Shown here in pieces: positions 1 to 4,306 of a stretch of DNA of 7,936 nt. Origin of the DNA: Candidatus Pacearchaeota archaeon (GTDB lineage Archaea > Nanobdellota > Nanobdellia > Pacearchaeales > GW2011-AR1); NCBI GenBank assembly GCA_002688875.1, contig NZDU01000020.1, forward strand, positions 1-7,936, given 5' to 3'. Under the pieces are notes generated by a model. That model saw only the letters and a program-made list of their open reading frames with translations, searched no databases and had not been told where the DNA came from. Each line of letters opens with the position of its first letter. Positions within the stretch are counted from its first letter, which is position 1. A program made the position numbers and the translations under genes.

Positions 1-6
1 TACGGA

Positions 7-91
7 GTGACTAGAGGTTAGGAAGCTGGGGTCCGGAGCGAAGCGGAGGACTGGCCCGAAGGGCCACCCTTTAGGGCCCAGAGGATGTCAC
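7..91. other. Cloverleaf-like hairpin cluster upstream of PIN gene 1
   Basis: This stretch folds into a compact multi-branch structure with perfect pairing. A 5-bp outer stem (7-11 with 87-91) encloses a 5-bp stem (CTGGG 26-30 with CCCAG 77-81). Inside are three adjacent hairpins: GTCC 31-34 with GGAC 48-51; TGGCCC 52-57 with GGGCCA 61-66 around a GAA loop; and CCC 67-69 with GGG 74-76. It is much richer in G and C than its surroundings. It could be the end of a structured RNA, a terminator cluster of a gene left of the window, or a member of the hairpin-element family seen again at 1501-1759. It does not fit tRNA consensus and I do not recognise it as a known RNA. The fold is seen; the role is not known. 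Confidence 0.45.
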
Positions 92-118
92 ATTGAGTTA
101 TTGGTTAGTTTAGTGAAA

Positions 119-598
119 ATGCCGGGACTATTATTGGATACAAATATTTATGGTTTATTTGTTGAGAGAAAAGATAATGAAGAAATAGCCAAAAAAATAG
201 AAGAGATGAAAAAAGAGGGTAAAATTGTCATTCTAAACTTTAGAGTTATTAGAGATGAAATAAGAAATGCCAAAGCAAACAAAATTTTAGAGGTATATGA
301 TAGTTTGACTTCCAATAATATGCAACATTCAAACAAACAAATAGAAAGATTGGCTAATCTTTATTTTATAAAATATAGAGAGAAAGGGGGAATTCAAAAG
401 AAGACTCAAAACTTTATGAATGATTTAAGAATCATCGCATTTGCAACTCTAAAAAATATTAATATTATTTGTTCTGAAGACAGAAAGGCATTCCATTCTC
501 AATTAGCTAAAGATTCTTATGATGAAGTAAATCTAAGATTTGTATATAGAACACCTGTATTTCATACACTTAATGATTTAAAAAAAGCCTTTCTTTAA
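119..598 (+). CDS. PIN-domain ribonuclease (VapC-like), copy 1
   Basis: The 159-residue protein begins MPGLLLDTNIYG, the usual first strand of a PIN domain with the catalytic Asp (D7) and the DTN motif. Other candidate metal-binding acids are E47 (in VIRDEIR), D102 (in NFMNDLRII) and D121 (in CSEDRK), giving the D-E-D-D set of PIN nucleases. These are typically Mg/Mn-dependent endoribonucleases that cut tRNA, rRNA or mRNA, often as toxins. The ATG at 119 is preferred over the in-frame TTG at 101 or GTG at 113 because the PIN fold starts at once after it. No Shine-Dalgarno is visible. The stop codon directly abuts the stop of the convergent small gene at 599-742. A paralogue at 1033-1500 shares the NF(R/K)VIRDE(I/L)R block. 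The family call is firm; the toxin role is inferred. Confidence 0.85.
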   Translation: MPGLLLDTNIYGLFVERKDNEEIAKKIEEMKKEGKIVILNFRVIRDEIRNAKANKILEVYDSLTSNNMQHSNKQIERLANLYFIKYREKGGIQKKTQNFMNDLRIIAFATLKNINIICSEDRKAFHSQLAKDSYDEVNLRFVYRTPVFHTLNDLKKAFL

Positions 599-742
599 TT
601 ATAAACTAGCAACTATCTTTGCCTGGTGCATTGCTTCAGGATCTTCTCGCAATCTCCTTAATATATCTGCAATGCTTCTATCACTATTAAATTTTTCTTT
701 ATTAAATTCTTTTTTTACTTGTTTGATAATTTGTTTTTCCAT
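599..742 (-). CDS. 47-residue charged helical protein convergent to PIN gene 1, copy 1
   Basis: The small frame starts MEKQIIKQVKKEF and ends near EDPEAMHQAKIVASL. Three things support it as real. A TATA element sits about 27 bases ahead of the ATG, so the message would be leaderless. There is a paralogue at 1760-1894 with the same MEKQ start and a matching (D/N)P(E/K)AM motif near the C-terminus. The two promoters are almost identical. The protein is rich in Lys, Glu and Arg, is predicted to be mostly helix, and has no membrane segment or metal site. Its stop abuts the stop of the PIN gene tail to tail with no bases between. Repeated pairing with a PIN nuclease suggests an antitoxin or regulator, but convergent layout is unusual for that and this is inference. 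Confidence 0.65.
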   Translation of the reverse strand: MEKQIIKQVKKEFNKEKFNSDRSIADILRRLREDPEAMHQAKIVASL

Positions 743-764
743 GTATTATTTATAAGATATTGAG

Positions 765-774
765 GGTTATAAGG
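765..774 (-). promoter_or_regulatory. TATA box of small gene 1
   Basis: On the minus strand this reads CCTTATAACC, centred about 27 bases ahead of the ATG at 742, which predicts a leaderless transcript. The roughly 39-base region including it matches the promoter of the second small gene at about 33 positions, including a second CTTATAAATA block just before the start codon. Confidence 0.6.
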
Positions 775-826
775 TTTTCTATGGGAATCTATTGGGTGAG
801 AATTACAGATACTTGTTGTTCTGGGA

Positions 827-1000
827 TCAAAAATTCTTTTTTACTTTTCTTCTTTTTTGGCAAGAAAGACAGTAAGTTATTTGTCTCTTCAATCTGAATC
901 TTCCCATGCCTTTGCCCCTTTGCGATTTTTCAAATCTCTTGTAGACTCGCTTTGTAGTCTCTTGGGTACAAGTAGAACAAAAATGTTTTAAGTATCTAAA
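827..1000 (-). pseudogene. Zinc-ribbon protein remnant without a start codon
   Basis: An open minus-strand frame of 57 residues between two stops contains two Cys pairs 32 residues apart: FCSTC (C8, C11) and YCLSC (C44, C47). The linker and tail are Lys/Arg-rich (for example KRVYKRF and QKRRKVKKNF), typical of small nucleic-acid-binding zinc ribbons. No ATG, GTG or TTG precedes the first Cys pair. The only ATG (codon for the Met in GKGMGRF) would leave out half of the ribbon. The 5' end runs into the promoter of the PIN gene at 1033. The simplest reading is a decayed or 5'-truncated gene. A non-standard start is the alternative. The specific family was not recognised. Confidence 0.35.
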
Positions 1001-1021
1001 TCATATTATACTAATTTAAAT

Positions 1022-1027
1022 GGAGGA
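1022..1027 (+). promoter_or_regulatory. Shine-Dalgarno of PIN gene 2
   Basis: GGAGGA lies five bases before the ATG at 1033 and fixes this start. A/T-rich blocks TTTTAAGTA (near 985-993) and CATATTATAC (1001-1010) are candidate TATA boxes; only the first would leave the ribosome site inside the transcript. Most other genes here lack such a site. Confidence 0.55.
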
Positions 1028-1032
1028 ATAAG

Positions 1033-1500
1033 ATGGTGTTTGATGTTATTATCGACTCTAGTACATATGGAAATATTGTCAAAGATGATGATGGTCTAAG
1101 GATAGCAGAAAGTATCGCAAGAGATCAAAATTTTAGAGTACATAATTTTAAGGTGATAAGAGATGAACTAAGAAAAGCTGCTAACATTTTACCAGTATAT
1201 GACGATATTGTAACTTCATCTATTATAGATGATTCTAATCAAATTAGAAAGCTAGCTGATGAATATTTCGAAGAATATAGGAAAATTGGTGGAGGAGTAG
1301 GTAAGAAGAAAATTTTCAATGATTTTAAGATTGTTGCTTTAACTAGTATTAAAAAATTTGACCTTATAGTTTCTGATGATGAGAGGACAATGAAATCTTC
1401 TAAAGCCCTGCGGGCATATAAAACAGTAAATTTCGAATACAATCATAGAAACCCTACTTTTTATTCTTACAAAGATCTGAAAAGAAGATACGGAAATTAA
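1033..1500 (+). CDS. PIN-domain ribonuclease (VapC-like), copy 2
   Basis: The 155-residue protein is a clear paralogue of the PIN protein at 119-598. Shared blocks include NFKVIRDELR and the region around VYD, then a glycine-rich turn and FNDFKIVA. Candidate catalytic acids are D8, E45, D97 and D115/D116, so the active site appears complete. The usual DTN after strand 1 is DSS here, so the Asn that often supports the PIN site is replaced by Ser. The start is set by a good Shine-Dalgarno. The stop is followed not by the small convergent gene, as in copy 1, but by about 260 bases of hairpins and then that gene at 1760-1894. The family call is strong; cellular target and toxicity are unknown. 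Confidence 0.85.
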   Translation: MVFDVIIDSSTYGNIVKDDDGLRIAESIARDQNFRVHNFKVIRDELRKAANILPVYDDIVTSSIIDDSNQIRKLADEYFEEYRKIGGGVGKKKIFNDFKIVALTSIKKFDLIVSDDERTMKSSKALRAYKTVNFEYNHRNPTFYSYKDLKRRYGN

Positions 1501-1759
1501 AAACCCACCACTCACTTCGTTCGTTCCGCAGCACATCGAGAATTTTTAATTCTCGAGCATGTCAACTCTGGCGAGTTGCCATAAGCTGCAGGGTATTTTA
1601 ACCTTCAACTTAATGCGCCCCTCCCCTCGGAGCAAGCTCCCTGGGTATAAATCCAGTTGAAGGAATTAAAATTTCCACCTCATTCAATTCTCAGAAATTT
1701 ACATAATTTCTGATTCATTCAAATCTGATGATTTGAAGACTTACGAATTGAAGATATCC
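1501..1759. repeat. Hairpin-cluster element between PIN gene 2 and its convergent small gene
   Basis: No plausible gene is seen here. The stretch is packed with perfect inverted repeats in three modules. Module A: stem 1528-1532/1585-1589 encloses a 9-bp hairpin with a TTT loop (1536-1556) and a hairpin at 1559-1582 (10 pairs, one mismatch). Module B: 9-bp stem CCTTCAACT 1602-1610 with AGTTGAAGG 1655-1663, enclosing GGAG-CAAG-CTCC (1629-1640). Module C: 8-bp stem 1683-1690/1745-1752 enclosing a 9-bp hairpin (1691-1713) and an 8-bp hairpin (1718-1737), a clean three-way junction. In cassette 1 the two gene ends abut, so this block looks inserted or expanded. It may be a mobile palindromic element, a bidirectional terminator, or a structured RNA. 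Confidence 0.6.
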
Positions 1760-1894
1760 TTAGTTAGCAATTAATTGTTCAATCTCTTTCATTGCTTTTG
1801 GATTTTGTCTAATCTTTTCTATATTTTCTTTTATTCTTGCAACTTTCTCTTCTATTTCAATCGCTTCTCTTTCCATTAATTGTTGTTTTTCCAT
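1760..1894 (-). CDS. 44-residue charged helical protein, copy 2
   Basis: The small frame starts MEKQQLMEREAIEIEEKVAR and ends near RQNPKAMKEIEQLIAN. It resembles the 47-residue protein at 599-742 in its first four residues, in the NPKAM motif (DPEAM there) and in overall helical, Glu/Lys-rich make-up. The first 12 bases of the two reading frames are identical and their promoters nearly so, which argues strongly for a real duplicated gene. It also converges on a PIN gene but is separated from it by the hairpin cluster. No Shine-Dalgarno is seen; the message is probably leaderless. A role as partner, antitoxin or regulator of the PIN protein is inferred from the repeated pairing only. Confidence 0.65.
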   Translation of the reverse strand: MEKQQLMEREAIEIEEKVARIKENIEKIRQNPKAMKEIEQLIAN

Positions 1895-1917
1895 TGTAGT
1901 ATTTATAAGATATTAGA

Positions 1918-1927
1918 TGTTATAAGG
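1918..1927 (-). promoter_or_regulatory. TATA box of small gene 2
   Basis: The minus strand reads CCTTATAACA, centred about 28 bases ahead of the ATG at 1894. It is nearly the same as the promoter of small gene 1, preceded in both by AAAA and followed by an AATATCTTATAAATA block. The shared sequence could also hold a binding site for a common regulator. Confidence 0.6.
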
Positions 1928-1986
1928 TTTTTGGTGGGGATCACTTATTAGATGTTTTTGCGGGTTTTGAGTAGAATTAGTTAAAT

Positions 1987-2277
1987 TTAGTTTTTCCTAT
2001 CTCTTTTTAAGAGAGTAATAGTATCAATTAAACTTAACATTATTCCCTGGGGATCATTGGTCTTTGAACTTAAGGAAAATTCAGACAAGGTTGGAAAATA
2101 TATTAATTTATCATAGGTTGTACCTTGTTGTGTTCCAGCATAGTAAACCATTCTGTATTCTTCTCTAACTCCCTTATTTTTCTCGTCTATCCTATCTGGA
2201 AGAATTTTTAATTCTATTGGATCGTTAGTTTCCAAATTCATTTCTTCTATATCTTCTATTGTCATGTATCTTGTCAT
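1987..2277 (-). CDS. Uncharacterised 96-residue protein
   Basis: I do not recognise this protein. It begins MTRYMTIEDIEEMNLETNDP, has a mixed strand/helix look with an aromatic centre (YRMVYYAGTQQG, then TYDKLIYFP), and ends in a basic tail LLKRDRKN. It has no signal peptide, membrane segment, Cys pair or nucleotide-binding motif. The ATG at 2277 is chosen over the internal Met 5 because a TATA box (TTTAAATA, 2299-2306) lies about 25 bases upstream, which fits leaderless transcription exactly. It lies downstream of, and in the same direction as, the gene at 2431-2655, but each has its own promoter of nearly the same design, so they are probably co-regulated rather than co-transcribed. Confidence 0.6.
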   Translation of the reverse strand: MTRYMTIEDIEEMNLETNDPIELKILPDRIDEKNKGVREEYRMVYYAGTQQGTTYDKLIYFPTLSEFSLSSKTNDPQGIMLSLIDTITLLKRDRKN

Positions 2278-2298
2278 AAAAATCCTAGAAATGTTCTA

Positions 2299-2306
2299 TA
2301 TTTAAA
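2299..2306 (-). promoter_or_regulatory. TATA box of the 96-residue protein gene
   Basis: The minus strand reads GGTTTAAATATAGA and ends in a T-run directly before the ATG at 2277. The gene at 2431-2655 has GGTTTAAATAGAG at the same distance and also a T-run before its ATG. Confidence 0.6.
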
Positions 2307-2360
2307 CCTTCTTAAAGAATGATTTTCATAAAATTTTATAGAATTTGTTAGCCACCCCAC

Positions 2361-2382
2361 CCCTCCAAACCATCTGGGAGGG
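2361..2382 (-). terminator. C/G-rich hairpin between the two minus-strand small genes
   Basis: CCCTCC (2361-2366) pairs with GGAGGG (2377-2382) around a 10-base loop, in the 153-base gap downstream of the gene at 2431-2655. It may end or stabilise that transcript. Archaeal termination depends more on T-runs than hairpins, so the function is uncertain. Confidence 0.3.
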
Positions 2383-2430
2383 TCTTGAACGTCGGAGATG
2401 TTTTTAGAATTAAGAGGATTTAGGATTAAC

Positions 2431-2655
2431 TTATTTTTCAAACTTCGTAGAACCGGTCTGATTATAATAAAAATCTGTTGCGCAACCATAAAGGTCAAAT
2501 TGCTCTCTTTTAGATTGGCTTTTGACTCTTGCTCTAAACGTTGTTAAAGCACACTCTAAATCTTCTAAACAACTTGTGTCTCTAAGCGTCCTAGCTATTG
2601 TATATTTCTCGATAAGATGTTCATACCCACTCATTTCTAGAAGACTTATTTCCAT
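2431..2655 (-). CDS. Uncharacterised 74-residue protein
   Basis: I do not recognise this protein. It begins MEISLLEMSGYEHLIEKYTI and looks mostly helical in its first two thirds, with three single Cys residues (in TSCLEDLECAL and YGCATD) not spaced like a zinc site. The C-terminal part is polar. The start at 2655 is supported by a TATA box (2677-2684) about 25 bases upstream, giving a leaderless message. Promoter layout and local sequence match the next gene (1987-2277), suggesting shared control. Another minus-strand frame overlaps its 3' end but has no promoter of its own and is treated as a shadow. Confidence 0.55.
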   Translation of the reverse strand: MEISLLEMSGYEHLIEKYTIARTLRDTSCLEDLECALTTFRARVKSQSKREQFDLYGCATDFYYNQTGSTKFEK

Positions 2656-2676
2656 AAAAATACTATAAATAAACTC

Positions 2677-2684
2677 TATTTAAA
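2677..2684 (-). promoter_or_regulatory. TATA box of the 74-residue protein gene
   Basis: TTTAAATA on the minus strand, about 25 bases before the ATG at 2655, in a context (GGG before, T-run next to the ATG) shared with the promoter at 2299-2306. Confidence 0.6.
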
Positions 2685-2847
2685 CCCTCCCATTCACACA
2701 TTTCAAAATTTTCTATGGGGTCCTGGACCATACAGAACAGATAATCAGATTTAAGCTAGATCACCTTTGTAAACCCCTTTTTACACCCCTCACAGCTCTG
2801 AAATGGGCTTATATGTAGTGGGTAAGGAGGATAGATGGTTATATGAG

Positions 2848-2872
2848 ATAGATAGATATAAAAACTATCTAT
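2848..2872 (+). promoter_or_regulatory. TATA box flanked by an 8-bp inverted repeat (operator-like)
   Basis: ATAGATAG (2848-2855) and its exact complement CTATCTAT (2865-2872) bracket the 9-base spacer ATATAAAAA, which is the TATA box, centred about 26 bases before the ATG at 2886. A dimeric repressor bound here would block TBP. A hairpin role in RNA is unlikely because the site lies upstream of the expected transcript start. Confidence 0.5.
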
Positions 2873-2885
2873 TTAGTAAAAATGT

Positions 2886-3173
2886 ATGAGCATTAGAAAT
2901 TTGAAAAATCTTGTAGTTGGAAGGGATAATGATACATATTTAGATGGTAAACCTGTAAATTTATCTCCAATAGGGCTTCCCCTCATAGTTGAGTGGACAG
3001 AATCTGAAAGTATTCACCTAGAACTAGTTGGTGAAAGATTTTTAAATGAATTTGATCTAGGATGGGATATTCCAGATAATGTGGATGCATATGTAAGAAG
3101 TCCAAGAAATTCTAAACCTATATCTGGACATACACTTGTATCTCATGCTGTACAATTCTATAAGATTAATTGA
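2886..3173 (+). CDS. Uncharacterised 95-residue protein
   Basis: I do not recognise this protein. It begins MSIRNLKNLVVGRDNDTYLD, is acidic, and appears rich in beta strands (GLPLIVEWTESESIHLELVG) with a Trp/Pro-containing centre (DLGWDIPDNVDAYV). No signal peptide, membrane segment or metal site is seen. The ATG at 2886 lies at the predicted transcription start of the TATA box above, so the gene should be leaderless; the out-of-frame ATG at 2882 opens nothing useful. The promoter carries an operator-like inverted repeat, so tight regulation is likely. The stop TGA forms the first bases of a small hairpin, and the 245-codon gene follows in the same direction with its own TATA box. Confidence 0.6.
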   Translation: MSIRNLKNLVVGRDNDTYLDGKPVNLSPIGLPLIVEWTESESIHLELVGERFLNEFDLGWDIPDNVDAYVRSPRNSKPISGHTLVSHAVQFYKIN

Positions 3174-3191
3174 GCTCGCTTCGCTTGCTCA
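3171..3191 (+). terminator. Small hairpin over the stop codon
   Basis: TGAGC (3171-3175) pairs with GCTCA (3187-3191) around an 11-base loop. The 9-base word CGCTTCGCT inside it recurs as its complement within the 5' cloverleaf (37-45). It could be a terminator or a short relic of the hairpin family. Confidence 0.3.
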
Positions 3192-3193
3192 CA

Positions 3194-3205
3194 GATAAAT
3201 ATAAA
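3194..3205 (+). promoter_or_regulatory. TATA box of the 245-residue protein gene
   Basis: An A/T block reading ATAAATATAAAA predicts a start near 3225-3230, so the gene at 3265 would have a leader of about 35-40 bases. That leader holds AAGGAG (3241-3246), 18 bases before the ATG, which is longer than the usual Shine-Dalgarno spacing. Confidence 0.5.
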
Positions 3206-3264
3206 AACCCTTAATTAATCATATATTCAACCTGAAAGGGAAGGAGAGTTCTGATATAGATAAG

Positions 3265-4002
3265 ATGTTAACCGGAATTGATATAGCCGCACATGGACAC
3301 GCTGTTAAATGTAGAGTAAATGATGATGCATATAAAATATTAGATGCATTAATGCCCGATAGGCCTCTGAATGATATTACTGTTGAACATGATGAAGAGG
3401 ATATCTCTTTACAGGAATTTCTTACAACTGTAAGATCTGCTGATGGTCATCTAGATGGCACTTCCTTCAATGTTTTTGCTAGTATGCCTAATGCTCTAAG
3501 AAACGTATATTGGACTCAATCAGGTATGCCTATCTCTGAACTTGAATCCGAAAATCTTGCTAGAAAATTTGAGGAATATACTTTTGCAAATAAACCAGAA
3601 TTTAGAAATTTATTCTTTGGTACACTGTCTAGAACCAGATATGCCTTAAATGAAGTGCCTCCATTAACAAGATTTGGAGCAAAACATGTGGCTAAAGATC
3701 TAAGAGAAAGATTGCATAGATTAACAACTAATAGAGATACAATAGCATATGCAGAAGATTTAATTCCAGCTGTTAGGGCGAGACATGATAGATTAGAAAC
3801 TATCGAGTTATCATTAGGTGATCTTGGGATGTATAATCCCGCTAATTTATTCTCAACTAGTGGTTGGAAAGAAATGGGTAGGAGATACCAATTAGGTGGA
3901 GATTTATCTGACCAAGTTGAGATTGAAGCTACAAAAACAGTTAAATCTCTGAATAGCCTAGGCAATGAGTACAGAAGCAATTATTTAGATTCAATCTGGT
4001 AA
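3265..4002 (+). CDS. Uncharacterised 245-residue protein
   Basis: I do not recognise this protein. It is soluble-looking, with no signal peptide or membrane segment and a single Cys. The N-terminal part (MLTGIDIAAHGHAVKCRVND) looks like alpha/beta structure. The middle and C-terminal parts look mostly helical, with an Arg/His-rich stretch (DLRERLHRLTTNRD, then AVRARHDRLE) that could contact nucleic acid. No catalytic motif can be named. The ATG at 3265 is the only plausible in-frame start, but its AAGGAG lies 18 bases upstream. It is the longest of four adjacent unrecognised genes on the island side of the tRNA, which fits a mobile or accessory origin, though no hallmark phage gene is visible. 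A T-run (4006-4010) follows the stop. Confidence 0.7.
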   Translation: MLTGIDIAAHGHAVKCRVNDDAYKILDALMPDRPLNDITVEHDEEDISLQEFLTTVRSADGHLDGTSFNVFASMPNALRNVYWTQSGMPISELESENLARKFEEYTFANKPEFRNLFFGTLSRTRYALNEVPPLTRFGAKHVAKDLRERLHRLTTNRDTIAYAEDLIPAVRARHDRLETIELSLGDLGMYNPANLFSTSGWKEMGRRYQLGGDLSDQVEIEATKTVKSLNSLGNEYRSNYLDSIW

Positions 4003-4082
4003 GTTCTTTTTAAAAAAACCAACGTCAATATCCCCACATCTGTCTTCATGCGCGAGTGTATTATTTTGTATATTTAAAATAT

Positions 4083-4161
4083 AATGAATCCCTCGGGCGA
4101 CTCAGGAATTATGGATTCCTGATCCTTCGATTCTTACGAATCTTCAGGGATTCAAACTTGC
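4083..4161 (-). repeat. Partial copy of the tRNA-Tyr 3' end split by a 48-bp double-hairpin insertion
   Basis: Plus-strand bases 4083-4100 exactly repeat 4171-4188 (18 bp: the last 12 bases of the tRNA plus 6 of flank). Bases 4149-4161 repeat 4189-4201 (the tRNA T-arm) with one mismatch. In the intact tRNA these parts are contiguous; here 4101-4148 separates them. That insert holds an 8-bp hairpin (TCAGGAAT 4102-4109 with ATTCCTGA 4115-4122, 5-base loop) and a 5-bp hairpin (4129-4133 with 4138-4142, loop TTAC). A 9-bp stem (4085-4093 with 4146-4154) can close the whole as a three-way junction. It looks like a tRNA-end duplication from integration or slippage, later invaded by a small palindromic element. 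Confidence 0.65.
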
Positions 4162-4170
4162 AAGTTCGAG

Positions 4171-4188
4171 AATGAATCCCTCGGGCGA
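4171..4188 (-). repeat. att-like 18-bp direct repeat at the tRNA 3' end
   Basis: This is the tRNA-side copy of the exact 18-bp repeat whose other copy is 4083-4100. It covers the tRNA acceptor 3' strand and discriminator, a common target of tyrosine integrases. No integrase gene is present in the window, so use as an attachment site is inferred. Confidence 0.4.
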
Positions 4189-4248
4189 GATTCGAACTTG
4201 CTTCAAGCGGTCTACAGCCGCCTGTAATAACCATTATACTACCGAGGG
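4177..4248 (-). tRNA. tRNA-Tyr (GTA)
   Basis: The minus strand folds as a full 72-base cloverleaf without an intron. The acceptor CCCTCGG pairs with CCGAGGG and is followed by discriminator A73. The D-arm has GTA pairing with TAC. The anticodon stem GGCGG pairs with CCGCT (one G-T) around the loop CTGTAGA, so the anticodon is GTA for Tyr. The T-loop is TTCGAAT. C1-G72 with A73 is the archaeal Tyr identity pattern. CCA is not encoded. The T-stem GCAAG/CTCGC contains one A-C mismatch. A/T-rich TTTAAAAAC (minus strand, near 4271-4280) is the likely TATA box, about 28 bases upstream. Confidence 0.93.
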
Positions 4249-4270
4249 ATGATTAGAGTAGAAAATTAAT

Positions 4271-4280
4271 GTTTTTAAAG
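4271..4280 (-). promoter_or_regulatory. TATA box of tRNA-Tyr
   Basis: CTTTAAAAAC on the minus strand, centred about 28 bases before the first tRNA base at 4248, matching archaeal TBP spacing with little or no 5' leader. Confidence 0.5.
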
Positions 4281-4306
4281 TTTGGGTATGGCTAATTGAT
4301 GAAGAG

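Noticed and set aside
101..118. Longer N-terminus of PIN gene 1 from TTG at 101 or GTG at 113
   Set aside because: The PIN fold begins directly after the ATG at 119; the added residues match nothing in the paralogue.
148..336. Minus-strand frame inside PIN gene 1, and similar ones at 1239-1442 and 1339-1536
   Set aside because: Antisense shadows of the PIN genes without promoters.
1501..1759. CRISPR array
   Set aside because: The repeats are inverted and of different sequence, not evenly spaced direct repeats.
2274..2498. Minus-strand frame of 74 codons overlapping two small genes
   Set aside because: It spans the gap and hairpin between two genes that have their own promoters; it has no TATA box or ribosome site and composition is not protein-like.
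2656..2847. Hidden gene or RNA in the gap, including the palindrome GGTCCTGGACC at about 2716-2726
   Set aside because: No open frame with a start and fitting promoter; the short palindrome stands alone.
3516..3980. Minus-strand frame of 154 codons
   Set aside because: Lies fully inside the 245-codon gene on the opposite strand; Ser/Leu-rich shadow with no promoter.
4083..4161. A second tRNA gene
   Set aside because: Only the acceptor 3' strand and T-arm parts are present, split by an insert; there is no D-arm or anticodon arm.
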